Source: Cloacimonetes bacterium UBA5614 (lineage in GTDB: Bacteria > Cloacimonadota > Cloacimonadia > Cloacimonadales > Cloacimonadaceae). Taken from it: a stretch of 64,000 bases of DNA. The DNA is taken from assembly GCA_002424605.1 (NCBI GenBank), contig DIKQ01000005.1, positions 62,001 to 126,000 of the forward strand. The letters are read 5' to 3'. The notes under the pieces are model-generated. The model saw only the letters and a program-made list of their open reading frames with translations. It made no database searches and was not told the origin of the DNA. Positions 53,328 through 63,028 of the stretch are shown one piece after another. The first letter of the stretch is position 1. Every line of letters starts with the position of its first letter. The translations under genes were made by a program, and so were the position numbers.

Positions 53328-54639
53328 ACATAAAATCGCTTTGTTGTCTGGCCTGTTAATCAGCTTTATGCTGTTGGTTTCCGGTTGCGGAAGCAAGCAA
53401 AGCCCCACCGGCGGCAAGGAAGACACCACTAAACTGAAGGTAATGGCATCCCTGCCAGCGGAGTTTTCCGAAATAGATGAGCAAAAGGTGGAGATAACCT
53501 TTAACAAATCGGTGGATAAATCAGCTTTTATGAAAGGCATCTACATCTTTCCACCGGTTACCAATAAGAAGATTGACTATGACGGAAACGTCGTTACCAT
53601 CAAGTTTTTGGAAGCACTGAAAGCTGATACCAATTATTTCCTGACTTTAACCACCCGCATCAGGGATATCAGAGGCAATGCCCTGGATAAAAACCAGACG
53701 CTGATCTTCCGGCATGGGCAACTGCAGTCAAACAGGATATCCGGAACAATCGTCTATGAAGATAAGGCTGATAACGAACTGCCGGTGCAGATTAACCTGC
53801 TGACGGCTGATTCGCTGTGGGTTATGGCAAGTTCCGTCACAGGCAACAGCTATGCCCTGGAATCGCTGAACCCTCTGGATTATATATTGCGGGCTTATAT
53901 CGACAAGAACCTGAACGGCAGATATGATGCCGGATTTGAACCCTATACAGAATCCAGCCTGAAAAACCAGCAGATAATATCCTATAACCTTAATATGGCT
54001 TATGCCGATACGGTCAAACCTGTGATCAGGATGGTCAGGGCTGCTTCCAACCGGGAATATGAAATCGTTATGAATAAAAGCGTGAAGTCCTTCCGCAACA
54101 TCAAAGTGGAAGACCTGAGACGCAACGAAACCCTGCGCATCTTTACCATAAACCACGATTTGGACAGGATTACCCTGCTGACCTCTGAGACGGATTCTAC
54201 CAGCTACAGGTTCACCATTGAAGAGGCTACAGATAACAAAGGCAATATCACAGCGGAAAACTCGGTAACTATCTCAGGCAGCAACAGGGATGACAAAACA
54301 GCGCCGGTTGTGGTCTCCACTATCCCACGTAACGGAGCATCAGTCAATAACCTGCAGCCAATCATCGAGATTACTTTTTCGGAAATAATCCCCTCTTCAC
54401 TGTTCAAAGCTTCCCTGATGGAATCCGAGTCAAAGAAGGAAATCCCTATCCGGGTTATCAAATCCAATCATAAAACCTACCATCTGCAACCGGAACAACC
54501 ACTCACAAACTATAAATCCTGTGTACTGACCATAGATGCCGAGACCTCGGACCTGAGCGGAAACAAGCTGGCTGAGTCATATAAGCTGACCTTCCTGCCT
54601 ATCCTGAGGGAATCGGGGCAGAGAGCTCCGACTCCATAA
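53311..54639 (+). CDS. lipoprotein with Ig-like (Big_5/SbsA-type) domains
   Basis: 442 residues, starting inside the ribE 3' end. The signal ends with lipobox LVSGC (Cys26), followed by GSKQSPTGGKEDTT. An N-terminal Ig-like domain (about 48-132; VEITFNKSVDKSAFMKGI) and a C-terminal one (about 335-430; IEITFSEIIPSSLF) have the Big_5 pattern, with a middle region of the PKD or peptidase-like type. Homologues are widespread lipoproteins of unknown role in Bacteroidota-type genomes. Confidence 0.75.
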   Translation: MSKVSKHKIALLSGLLISFMLLVSGCGSKQSPTGGKEDTTKLKVMASLPAEFSEIDEQKVEITFNKSVDKSAFMKGIYIFPPVTNKKIDYDGNVVTIKFLEALKADTNYFLTLTTRIRDIRGNALDKNQTLIFRHGQLQSNRISGTIVYEDKADNELPVQINLLTADSLWVMASSVTGNSYALESLNPLDYILRAYIDKNLNGRYDAGFEPYTESSLKNQQIISYNLNMAYADTVKPVIRMVRAASNREYEIVMNKSVKSFRNIKVEDLRRNETLRIFTINHDLDRITLLTSETDSTSYRFTIEEATDNKGNITAENSVTISGSNRDDKTAPVVVSTIPRNGASVNNLQPIIEITFSEIIPSSLFKASLMESESKKEIPIRVIKSNHKTYHLQPEQPLTNYKSCVLTIDAETSDLSGNKLAESYKLTFLPILRESGQRAPTP

Positions 54640-54673
54640 AAAAAAGCCCCCTTAAGTTTCCTTAAGAAGGCCT
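54640..54673. terminator. hairpin after the Ig-like lipoprotein gene
   Basis: CTTAAG/CTTAAG stem with GCC/GGC extension (54644-54656 and 54661-54673). A T run follows on the minus strand, so it works best for leftward transcripts, but it also lies exactly after the plus-strand stop. Confidence 0.55.
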
Positions 54674-54871
54674 CAGGTTTTGACTTAGGAGGTTGTAGTA
54701 AGTTGAGGTAACTTACTCAGAAAACGGCAATTTCTTAGCCGCCCCACAAAATTGTTGTTTATCTATAAACGCAAGGCATGAGCCAAAATCAGACTTATCT
54801 GCAATACATTGTTATACAGCAAGTTAATGAAGCCAATCAGGTTATGACTCCGGAAATATGTTGATAAAAAT

Positions 54872-54905
54872 AAACACACTGTTGATATGTTTCAACAGTG
54901 TGTTT
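54872..54905 (-). terminator. terminator of the response-regulator operon
   Basis: Perfect 14-base arms AAACACACTGTTGA (54872-54885) and TCAACAGTGTGTTT (54892-54905), followed by ATTTTTATC on the minus strand. It lies 32 bases after the response-regulator stop. Confidence 0.85.
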
Positions 54906-54936
54906 TATCTTATTGTAAATAGACAGTTTACAAGAG

Positions 54937-55563
54937 TTATTGTTTCTTCAGACTATCCAATTGAGGCTTAATATGCTCCTGGTAGCAATCAGGACAAATA
55001 CTATGGCTAAACATGGTGTCAGTATGCTCAGAGATGTAAACTTCAACAGCAGACCAAGAGCTGTCCTCAGCCCTTATCTTTTTGCAATATGAGCAGATAG
55101 GCAAAAGCTTTTCCAGCGTTTTGATGGTTTTGAGAGCCGTCTCCAGGTCTTTTCTCTGCTTCTCCAGGAACAGGGCAGACTTGACCCGCATAATCAGTTC
55201 GGTAGAGTTAAAGGGCTTGCTGATATAGTCCATAGCTCCCAGCTCAAAGCTCTTGCGCAATGGCTCCATATCTTCTTCCAGTGGTGCTGCGGTAATCATT
55301 ATCACGGGTATGTGCTTATGCTTTCTGGACCCCTTAACTTCCTTCAGGGTATCGTAACCGCTGATACCAGGCATCATGATATCGAGAAGAATCAGGTCAG
55401 GAATTTCCATGTTGATTTCTTTCAACAAATCTGAACCAGAATAAATCAATTCAATTCGCTCAAACTGGTTCTGAAGCAGGATAGATTTTAGAAGCTTGAG
55501 ATTAATCGGGTCATCATCGACCGCATAAATAAGCATCTTCTTGATTTCTTTATCCATATCCAT
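54937..55563 (-). CDS. response regulator with C-terminal zinc-binding module
   Basis: 208 residues. A CheY-like receiver has the acidic pocket AVDDDP (15-19), phosphoacceptor Asp61 (LLLDIMMPG) and the conserved Lys in ISKPF. After a coiled-coil linker, the end carries LPICSYCKKIR and CPDCYQEH, a four-cysteine module that often follows receivers or PAS/GAF domains in such genomes. No DNA-binding domain. It follows ctp with no gap, and no histidine kinase is adjacent. Confidence 0.85.
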   Translation of the reverse strand: MDMDKEIKKMLIYAVDDDPINLKLLKSILLQNQFERIELIYSGSDLLKEINMEIPDLILLDIMMPGISGYDTLKEVKGSRKHKHIPVIMITAAPLEEDMEPLRKSFELGAMDYISKPFNSTELIMRVKSALFLEKQRKDLETALKTIKTLEKLLPICSYCKKIRAEDSSWSAVEVYISEHTDTMFSHSICPDCYQEHIKPQLDSLKKQ

Positions 55564-57174
55564 TTACTTGGTTCCTTTTTTCTTAAGCTCATCCGCGTAA
55601 GCAAACATCTGGTCCAGGGTATCAAACTTGTTGAAAAGCTCAACTGCTTTTTGAAACTGGGCGTCCAGGCCAAGAGTTATTTGATAAGCTTTCTTTTCCC
55701 CATATTGTTTCCCGATGATTTCGCTGGTCAGTGAATTGCGGATATAGGCGGAAGTGCTGTCCAGGTCTGCCTGGGTGTATTTGATGTCCTGCTTTTTGAT
55801 ATAATCAAGAAAGTCATCGTAAACAGCGTCACTAACCCTAAAATCAGGTCTGACGCTATGGTCATTCTTAACCATGTAATCTACGGCATAATTGAAGAAT
55901 GTGTTCTTTCTTCTGAGTTCAACCCCCAGATTGGTCAGGAAATCCGGAGCATATTCAATATCAGGAGTAACTCCACCCCCGCCGAATACTTCCCTGCCTT
56001 TAACAGTATAATATATCTTATCCTTCGCCTTTTTATCAACTGCTGCACGATCGGCCTCTGACACTTCCTTGCCTTGAAGCAGCCGGTCGTTTATTTCCTT
56101 GTGTATGCATCTGCCGGATTTGATGTAATAATAGGAAGTGGTGATTTTGATGCCGTTTCCGTTGGAAAGGGGGAAGAGCTGCTGAACAGAACCCTTGCCG
56201 AAGGTCGGTTTGCCTATGATGAGTCCTGCATCCCAGTCCTGAAGAGAGCCGGCAAAGATTTCTGAAGCGCTGGCAGAAGCTTCGTTGACCAGGACCACAA
56301 TCGGATAATCCTTAGGTTTTCTATTCAGCCGGGTGAAATACTGCCGGTTGGAATTCTGGATTCTGCCCTTGGTTTCCACCACGAGCTTATTGGGTCCGAT
56401 GAATTCGTTAACTGTATCAATCGATTGGTCCAGCAGTCCTCCGGGATTGAACCTGAGGTCAATAATCAATCCCCTTATCTTTTGAACCTCCAGACTGTCC
56501 AGGGCTGCTTTCAGCTCTCTATCCGTGTTTTCGCTGAACTGGCTGATTCTGATATATCCTACACCGTTATCAAGCTTGAACGAATAGGGCACACTTTTAA
56601 TCTTGATAATTTCACGAACAATATTAAAGTCCATAAGGTCGGCAATACCCGGCCGGGAAATTGTCAGAGTAACTTTTGTGCCTACCGGGCCACGCATTTT
56701 CTTGATGGCGTCATCGGTGCTGGCGGCCACAATATTAACTCCATCCACCCTGATGATTCTGTCCCCGGCAGTTAGGCCCATTCTATAAGCAGGAGTCCCC
56801 TCAATCGGAGACACAACGGTTATATAATCGCCTTTTTTATCTATCTGAATGCCCAGACCCCCGAATTCACCTTTGGTTGAGGTCGTGAAATCTGTAAATT
56901 CATCGGCTGTAAAATATGTGGTGTGGGGGTCTGTTGAGCCCAGCATTCCATTTATGGCCGATTTAATAAGTTCTTCATCGTCCGTCTCAGACACGTAATT
57001 CTGCTTGAGTTTGATCAGGACTTCGTTAAAGAGCTGAAGATTGGTGTAGATGTCTGTCTTTCTGGATTCATCCGCTGCATAGGCATTGGTCGCTGTAAAG
57101 ACAAAGACTCCGCCGATTATCCAAATCAGGATAATCAGTGAGAGTAGATAGGGTCTGATAACTTTTCGGGTCAT
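55564..57174 (-). CDS. carboxyl-terminal processing protease (S41, CtpA/Prc type)
   Basis: 536 residues. A signal or anchor segment at 8-28, then a cap, a PDZ domain (about 103-175; GGLGIQIDKKGDYITVVSP), and the S41 core with catalytic Ser in NEASASASE (298-305) and Lys327 (TFGKGS). A 110-residue C-terminal helical extension follows. It would trim or degrade periplasmic proteins. Confidence 0.92.
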   Translation of the reverse strand: MTRKVIRPYLLSLIILIWIIGGVFVFTATNAYAADESRKTDIYTNLQLFNEVLIKLKQNYVSETDDEELIKSAINGMLGSTDPHTTYFTADEFTDFTTSTKGEFGGLGIQIDKKGDYITVVSPIEGTPAYRMGLTAGDRIIRVDGVNIVAASTDDAIKKMRGPVGTKVTLTISRPGIADLMDFNIVREIIKIKSVPYSFKLDNGVGYIRISQFSENTDRELKAALDSLEVQKIRGLIIDLRFNPGGLLDQSIDTVNEFIGPNKLVVETKGRIQNSNRQYFTRLNRKPKDYPIVVLVNEASASASEIFAGSLQDWDAGLIIGKPTFGKGSVQQLFPLSNGNGIKITTSYYYIKSGRCIHKEINDRLLQGKEVSEADRAAVDKKAKDKIYYTVKGREVFGGGGVTPDIEYAPDFLTNLGVELRRKNTFFNYAVDYMVKNDHSVRPDFRVSDAVYDDFLDYIKKQDIKYTQADLDSTSAYIRNSLTSEIIGKQYGEKKAYQITLGLDAQFQKAVELFNKFDTLDQMFAYADELKKKGTK

Positions 57175-57204
57175 TATGAGCTCCTGCTGAAAATATTCAG
57201 CTTT

Positions 57205-57849
57205 TTAATAATTTATCTCACGCCGGATGAATTCCAACGTTTTCTTTTTTATCTGCTGGTGAATTGAATCAACAATATCGTCACCATTTATAACCACATA
57301 TCTGGAAGAGTATTTTGTTGCAATAAATAAATACTGCTCACGCACCTTGTTGTGAAATTCTGCATTTTCCAATTCAAGCCTGTCAAGTTTTCTGGATTGG
57401 ATTCTTCTGAGTCCGACATCGACCGGGATATCAATCAGGAAAGTCAGATCCGGCTCGGTATTGTAAGTGGCAAAACGGGTTATAGTTTCAATAATGCAAA
57501 AATCCAAGTCTCTGGCAGCACCCTGATAAGCAATGGTTGAATCATAATACCTGTCGCTGATGACCACTTTCCCATCTCTAAGAGCGGGAAGAATCCACTG
57601 CCCGGTATGCTGGCTGCGGCTTGCCATGTAAAGCAGCATCTCCGTCTCTGGCAGCATTTCATAATATTCCGGGTTGAGTAAAATCCCGCGGATTGCTTCG
57701 GATATTACCGGACCTCCAGGCTCCCGAGTCAGCAGCACTTCCTGGCCGGCATCGCGCAATAGATTGGACAGCAGCAATGCCTGAGTACTTTTTCCACAAC
57801 CCTCGATGCCTTCAAAAGTAATAAAAATCCCCGGATGATTGTTCTTCAT
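57205..57849 (-). CDS. tmk: thymidylate kinase
   Basis: 214 residues. P-loop EGIEGCGKS (13-21), DRYYDSTIAYQG for nucleotide binding and TREPGGP. It phosphorylates dTMP to dTDP. The start overlaps the nadB stop by four bases. Confidence 0.95.
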   Translation of the reverse strand: MKNNHPGIFITFEGIEGCGKSTQALLLSNLLRDAGQEVLLTREPGGPVISEAIRGILLNPEYYEMLPETEMLLYMASRSQHTGQWILPALRDGKVVISDRYYDSTIAYQGAARDLDFCIIETITRFATYNTEPDLTFLIDIPVDVGLRRIQSRKLDRLELENAEFHNKVREQYLFIATKYSSRYVVINGDDIVDSIHQQIKKKTLEFIRREINY

Positions 57850-59444
57850 ATTATCGTATCGATCTTATATTTGGCATCATCTCTTTCAGGATGGTCTATT
57901 ACATAATGAGCGCCCCGGCTTTCCTTGCGGGTAAGGGCACTACGGATAACCATTGAAGCGATGACAGCCATGTTTCTGGTTTCTATGACTTCTTTACGCA
58001 CGGTATTGTGCTGATAGAAGTTATTGATTTCGTGAAAGATATTATCCAGCTTTGAAAGGGCATATTTCAACAACCGCCTTGACCTGAGAATGCCCACATA
58101 TCCCTGCATCACAGTCCCGATTATTTCTCGGTTATTTGAGATTACGACCCATTCATTTTCATTGAATTGACCCTGGTCCTGCCATTCCGGTATGGGTGGA
58201 AATTTTACATCATCCAGATTGGAAGGGTGGTTACCGGCGTGGTGGGCTATTACCAAAGCTTCCAGCAACGAGTTGGAAGCAAGGCGGTTTGCCCCATGCA
58301 GTCCGGTACAGGCAACTTCACCTGCTGCAAAGAGATTGCGGATATCCGTAACACCGTCGATGGTGGAAAGAATCCCTCCACAGAAGTAATGCGCTGCCGG
58401 AGCAACCGGTATCGGGTCTTTAGTAAAATCCACGCCAAATTCATTGCATTTTTTATCTATATATGGAAAGTGGGTCTTTAGTACATTTGTATCCACTTGG
58501 GTTGCATCAAGAAAGCAATATTTCTCGCCTCTTTTCTTGAGTTCACCATCAATGGCACGGGAAACAACATCACGGGGTGCCAGATTGCCCATTGGATGAT
58601 AGTTTTCCATAAAGGTGCTGCCATCCTGTAGCCTGAGCACGGCACCCTCACCTCTGAGCGCTTCGCTGATCAAAAAAGTTTCGCCTTCAGCATTATAAAA
58701 TGCCGTGGGATGAAACTGGACAAATTCCATATTTGCCAGCCTGGCTCCGGCCAGACGGGCCATAGCCATGCCGTCCCCGGTTGAAACATCTGGATTAGTG
58801 TTGTGAGCATAGATACAGGCAGCGCCTCCTGTAGCCAGCATAGTCTTTTTAGCTCTGAAGATCTCCACTTTATTGGATTGCGTATCAAGGACATAAGCCC
58901 CCCAGCAGGTAATGCCGGGCAGGAATCCCTCATGCTGAGGAATATGATGCTGGGTTATCAGGTCAACCGCCATATGATTTTCAAAAATCATGATTTTTTC
59001 GTGTTTGCGACAGCTGCCGATAAGGGCTTCCATTATCTGGTGCCCTGTGGAGTCTGCTGCATAGGCAACCCTGTTATGTGAATGGCCGCCTTCCCTTGTC
59101 AGTGAAAGATTTTCCAGACTGCGGTCATAATTGGCGTCCCGGCGGGTAAAATCTGTCCCCAGGTCTATCAGGTACTTGATAAGGGCCGGACCTTCGCTGA
59201 TAATCTGACGGATAATCTCTTTCTTGCCGAGTTCAGCCCCGGCCAGATAGGTGTCCTGAATATGTTCTTCAAAAGAATCATGAGCATCAAGCACAGCCGC
59301 AATTCCACCTTGGGCATAGTCGGTATTGCAGTCGTACAACCCTTTCTTGGTAATGATAGCCACAGAACCTTGCCTGGAGCATTCCAGGGCATAAACCAGC
59401 CCGGCGATTCCGCTGCCTATTACCAGAAAGTCAAAGTCTCTCAT
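57846..59444 (-). CDS. nadB: L-aspartate oxidase
   Basis: 532 residues. FAD-binding GSGIAG (10-15), DYAQGGIAA, REGGHSHNRV and FVQFHPTAFYNAE are as in NadB, and the C-terminal helical domain begins near residue 430. It oxidises aspartate to iminoaspartate for NAD synthesis, possibly with fumarate as acceptor under anaerobic conditions. NadA and NadC are not nearby. Confidence 0.93.
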   Translation of the reverse strand: MRDFDFLVIGSGIAGLVYALECSRQGSVAIITKKGLYDCNTDYAQGGIAAVLDAHDSFEEHIQDTYLAGAELGKKEIIRQIISEGPALIKYLIDLGTDFTRRDANYDRSLENLSLTREGGHSHNRVAYAADSTGHQIMEALIGSCRKHEKIMIFENHMAVDLITQHHIPQHEGFLPGITCWGAYVLDTQSNKVEIFRAKKTMLATGGAACIYAHNTNPDVSTGDGMAMARLAGARLANMEFVQFHPTAFYNAEGETFLISEALRGEGAVLRLQDGSTFMENYHPMGNLAPRDVVSRAIDGELKKRGEKYCFLDATQVDTNVLKTHFPYIDKKCNEFGVDFTKDPIPVAPAAHYFCGGILSTIDGVTDIRNLFAAGEVACTGLHGANRLASNSLLEALVIAHHAGNHPSNLDDVKFPPIPEWQDQGQFNENEWVVISNNREIIGTVMQGYVGILRSRRLLKYALSKLDNIFHEINNFYQHNTVRKEVIETRNMAVIASMVIRSALTRKESRGAHYVIDHPERDDAKYKIDTII

Positions 59445-59454
59445 AATCTGTCTC

Positions 59455-59895
59455 TTATCCTGTTTTTCGCGTCATGGTCATTACTATGGCATCCTCTACG
59501 GGATTATGGTAATAATCCTTCCTGAGCCCAATCTGGGAAAACCCCAGCTTCCTGTACAACTCAAACGCTGCCTGATTGGAGGCTCTTACCTCCAGATAAT
59601 AATAGCGTACGTCACGGTCATCCATAATCTCATACAGGCATTTAAAAATATATTCAGCAATTCCCTGCCTGCGAAGCTCCGGCCTGACCGATATATTGGT
59701 CACGGTGCATTCATCCAGAACCTGCATAGTGCAGATAAAACCTGCAATTTCTTCATCCCTGACCACGACATAGGAGTCATATTCCAGTTCCATTTCAAAA
59801 AACTCCCGCAACCAGGGGTCGCTGAAGGAAGCAGCTTCTATGTTATATACAGCATCCAGGTCTTCATCCCGCATCTTACGGAATATCATCGGCAT
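59455..59895 (-). CDS. rimI: ribosomal-protein-alanine N-acetyltransferase RimI
   Basis: 146 residues, GNAT fold. Acetyl-CoA-binding RPELRRQGIAEY and NQAAFELYRKLGF with the ending RKDYYHNPVEDAIVM are typical of RimI. The start shares one base with the argS stop (TAATG). Confidence 0.9.
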   Translation of the reverse strand: MPMIFRKMRDEDLDAVYNIEAASFSDPWLREFFEMELEYDSYVVVRDEEIAGFICTMQVLDECTVTNISVRPELRRQGIAEYIFKCLYEIMDDRDVRYYYLEVRASNQAAFELYRKLGFSQIGLRKDYYHNPVEDAIVMTMTRKTG

Positions 59896-61547
59896 TACAT
59901 TTTTTCCGGAGCGCTGATTCCCATCAGTTCAAAACTTATGGCAAGCACGTCTTTGATGCTGTTTATCAGCAGCAACCTTGCCTCTGAAAGTTCCTTGTGC
60001 TTTTCATTAACAATCTGTATTTTGGAATAGTACCGGTGGAACATGCCTGCCAGCTCTTCCACGAAAACAGTGAGCCTGTATGGTTCGCGCTGTTCGGCTA
60101 TACCGGTCAGCAAGTCCGGCAACTCGGTCATTTTCTTGATAAGGGCCAGTTCTTCCGGCTTGGTCAGCTTGCTGATATGTTCTTTGTGCCAGGTTTTGGG
60201 CAGCACCTTGTCTTTCTTGGCTTTCTTCAGAATGCTGCAAATCCTTGCATAGGCATACTGGCAGTAATACACGGGGTTTTCATTGTTCTTCTTGACTGCC
60301 AGATCCAGGTCAAAGTTCAGATGGGCATTAGCTTTTCTGGCAATAAAGAAGTAGCGGGCAGCATCTTTGCTGACCACATTGAGCAGGTCATCCATCGTAA
60401 CAATGTTGCCGGCTCTCTTGCTCATTTTTATCCGTTCTTCGCTGACAAACAGATTCACCTGCTGCAGGAAGATTATCTCCAGCATTGTATCGTCATATTT
60501 CAGGGCTTTGAAGGCAGCCTTGAGTCTCGGCACATAACCGTGATGGTCAGGCCCGAACACGTCTATCAACTTGGTGAAGCCGCGTTGCAGCTTGGTAAGG
60601 TGATAGGCAAGGTCCGGCACAAAATATGTGATGGAGCCGTCAGACTTCATCAATACCCTGTCTTTGTCATCGCCGAATTTGGTGGAGCAAAACCAGATGG
60701 CATCTTCTTTTTCATAGGTGCAGTCTGCTTCTGCCAGATAGCTAAGCACTTCTTCGACCACTCCTTCCATCCTGAGCGTCTTTTCAGAAACCCAGCTGTC
60801 AAAAACTACGCCAAATTTTTCCAGGCTGTTCTGCTGCATCAGGTGGATTTCGTTAAGGGCATAGTCTTTCAAGTGCTCCATTCTTTCTTTTTCCGGCATC
60901 ATAAAGATACGAACGCCTTCCTGGGAATTGAGCTTCTGGGCAAGATGCTTCACGTATTCGCCGTGGTATGCCTCATAGGGGAATTCTTCCATTTTCTCGC
61001 CGTGAATTTCCCTGAGACGCAGTTCCACTGATTCAGCCAGGATATCTACCTGGTTGCCGGCGTCATTGATATAAAACTCTTTGATCGGGTCAAAGCCAAC
61101 CCATTTCATTACACGGCAGAGCGTGTCTCCGAAAGCTGCAGCCCTGGCGCTGACTATATTGAGCGGTCCGGTGGGGTTTGCGCTGACGAACTCCAGCATG
61201 ACCTTTTCTTCCTTGCCAAAGTCCGATTTGCCAAATTCAAGCTCTTCCTTGTGAATCTGCCAGAGAAGCTCATAATACTGAGACGGAGCCACCACAAAAT
61301 TGACAAATCCCGGTCCGGCAATCTCCACTTTCTTGAAGTTCTTCTGTTTTTTGAGCTCCTGTACCAGCTTTTCCGCCATTACTTTGGGGGCTGTCTTGTT
61401 TTCCTTGGATAAAATCATGGCTGCATTGGTGGAGAAATCACCGAATTCCGTATAATTGGGAACCTCTACCGTGATTTCCCTTTCATGCGAATAGCCAAGT
61501 TTATCAAGCGCTGCTACGACCTGTTCATAAATATACTGTCTAATCAT
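59895..61547 (-). CDS. argS: arginyl-tRNA synthetase with altered HIGH motif
   Basis: 550 residues. N-terminal Add-1 tRNA-binding domain (1-100), catalytic core, DALR anticodon-binding domain at the end. The class I signature, normally HxGH, reads NIVS at 130-133 (ANPTGPLNIVSARAAAFGD), coding bases 61149-61160. KMSK is intact (60417-60428; RIKMSKRAGN). EFYINDAGNQVD is conserved. It is the only argS in view and otherwise complete, so it is probably functional. Confidence 0.93.
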   Translation of the reverse strand: MIRQYIYEQVVAALDKLGYSHEREITVEVPNYTEFGDFSTNAAMILSKENKTAPKVMAEKLVQELKKQKNFKKVEIAGPGFVNFVVAPSQYYELLWQIHKEELEFGKSDFGKEEKVMLEFVSANPTGPLNIVSARAAAFGDTLCRVMKWVGFDPIKEFYINDAGNQVDILAESVELRLREIHGEKMEEFPYEAYHGEYVKHLAQKLNSQEGVRIFMMPEKERMEHLKDYALNEIHLMQQNSLEKFGVVFDSWVSEKTLRMEGVVEEVLSYLAEADCTYEKEDAIWFCSTKFGDDKDRVLMKSDGSITYFVPDLAYHLTKLQRGFTKLIDVFGPDHHGYVPRLKAAFKALKYDDTMLEIIFLQQVNLFVSEERIKMSKRAGNIVTMDDLLNVVSKDAARYFFIARKANAHLNFDLDLAVKKNNENPVYYCQYAYARICSILKKAKKDKVLPKTWHKEHISKLTKPEELALIKKMTELPDLLTGIAEQREPYRLTVFVEELAGMFHRYYSKIQIVNEKHKELSEARLLLINSIKDVLAISFELMGISAPEKM

Positions 61548-61548
61548 A

Positions 61549-61902
61549 CTATTTCTCTATCTTTTCCAGCTTTTCTATGTAAGTGGCGAGAAACTCGTCA
61601 ATCTTATAATACTGCCGTGTTTCCGGCAGGAATATATGAATAATGATTTCACCCAAGTCCACCAGAACCCAGTGCGAATAATCGATTCCTTCCTTGCTGA
61701 GCAGGGTCAGGTGATTTTCCTTAACCATATCGAGGATGTGATTGCCTATCGCCCTTACATGCAGGTCCGCTTGTCCTTCACAGATGATAATGAAATCAGT
61801 GTAAGAATTCTTGCCGGAAAAGTCATATGTGGATATGTTTTCCGCTTTCTTTTCCACCAGCCATTCCAGCACCTTTTGTACTTTGTCTTTCAGCTCAGTC
61901 AT
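61549..61902 (-). CDS. rsfS: ribosome silencing factor
   Basis: 117 residues. YDFSGKNSYTDFIIICEGQADLHVRAIG and EGIDYSHWVLVDLGEIIIHIF are the RsfS/DUF143 hallmarks. It binds ribosomal protein L14 and blocks subunit joining when nutrients are low. It is one base upstream of argS. Confidence 0.93.
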   Translation of the reverse strand: MTELKDKVQKVLEWLVEKKAENISTYDFSGKNSYTDFIIICEGQADLHVRAIGNHILDMVKENHLTLLSKEGIDYSHWVLVDLGEIIIHIFLPETRQYYKIDEFLATYIEKLEKIEK

Positions 61903-61922
61903 GTTTCTCCATAATGTATGTC

Positions 61923-62339
61923 TTATTTCTTAGTGTATTGTTCATAGTCTTTGCCGATAATAATCTCAAAATCAGCCAAAGCCGATTCTGTGCGCGCTTC
62001 GGTATATCTTTCAATTCCCGTCATGTGCTGCAGCCTCTGTAAATCTGCATTGTCCCCTTTCCTGATAACGATTATCGTCTTGTCATATACGGGTCTTAAT
62101 GTATTACCCATTGATACAATATCGACATTCTTATCCTTCAGGAAGTCTGAAAATTCTTTTGCCAGACCCTCAAACCCGCACCCGTTAGTGAGGATAATCT
62201 TCACTGCTGGAAGCTGTTGCTCTTCTGTTTCACTGCCATGCCCATTCTTGCCGCCGAAGTTATACCACAGGATTCCCGTTGCGCTGAGCAGCACGAGTAT
62301 GGCAGTTGCGATTAATACAAACCTCGTAGAACGTGACAT
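61923..62339 (-). CDS. membrane-anchored LytR_C-domain protein
   Basis: 138 residues: one transmembrane segment (about 7-27) and a periplasmic LytR C-terminal-type domain (VKIILTNGCGFEGLAKEFSDFL, then YDKTIIVIRKG). Such short proteins are often encoded next to rsfS. Role in the envelope is unknown. Confidence 0.8.
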   Translation of the reverse strand: MSRSTRFVLIATAILVLLSATGILWYNFGGKNGHGSETEEQQLPAVKIILTNGCGFEGLAKEFSDFLKDKNVDIVSMGNTLRPVYDKTIIVIRKGDNADLQRLQHMTGIERYTEARTESALADFEIIIGKDYEQYTKK

Positions 62340-62383
62340 TTATTTGCCCCCCGTGAATCTGTCAAACCACATCGTCCAAATCC

Positions 62384-62465
62384 TCTTCCCTGCTTGATTC
62401 GGGAAGGTATCGTGAGCTTTGCTCCCGCATTGTTCTCCTATCGTTCCCGTATCGGGCAGGGAAGA
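62384..62465. repeat. intergenic inverted repeat
   Basis: TCTTCCCTGC (62384-62393) and GCAGGGAAGA (62456-62465) are perfect inverted arms 62 bases apart, with further short complementarities inside. It lies in the 182-base gap between the HIT and LytR_C genes. Confidence 0.5.
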
Positions 62466-62521
62466 AGAATGCAATGTATAATGTAACCTATTGAAAACAA
62501 TAAACATCAACATGGTGAGAA

Positions 62522-63022
62522 CTAAGCCTTTGCCATACGTTTGTCAAAAGCAGACTTAAGTTTCTTATAAGCAGAATCAAATGATTCCGGTATAACTCTT
62601 TTGCCGCCGACTGTGGTCATAAAGTTGCAGTCACCATTCCAGCGTGGAACCAGATGAACGTGGATATGCTCATCAACACCCGCTCCGCCGGCTTTGCCGA
62701 TGTTGATGCCGATATTCATCCCCTCGCATTGATACGTCTCGCAAAGCACGGATTCCGTCAGTTGGACGGTGGTAAAAACATCATTAAGAGCAGCTTTGGG
62801 CAAAGCTGAAAGATTCGCAACATGCCGATAAGGTACTACCATGAGATGACCGTTGTTATAGGGGTAGAGATTTATGATTACATAACAGTGTTTACTGCGG
62901 TAAACAATCAGGTTCTTATTGTCATCACCGGTTTCCGTTTTACAACAGAAAATGCAGCCGTCGCATTTTCCTGATAGTATATAGTCAAGCCGCCAGGGTG
63001 AGTACAGGTATTTCCTGCTCAT
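62522..63022 (-). CDS. HIT-family hydrolase
   Basis: 166 residues. The HIT signature HIHVHLVPRW holds the catalytic histidines. An N-terminal CDGCIFCC cluster probably binds zinc, as in the Ap4A-hydrolase or adenylyltransferase-like branch. It would split dinucleoside polyphosphates or nucleotide adducts. It follows the GlmU-like gene by six bases. Confidence 0.9.
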   Translation of the reverse strand: MSRKYLYSPWRLDYILSGKCDGCIFCCKTETGDDNKNLIVYRSKHCYVIINLYPYNNGHLMVVPYRHVANLSALPKAALNDVFTTVQLTESVLCETYQCEGMNIGINIGKAGGAGVDEHIHVHLVPRWNGDCNFMTTVGGKRVIPESFDSAYKKLKSAFDKRMAKA

Positions 63023-63028
63023 GCCACT

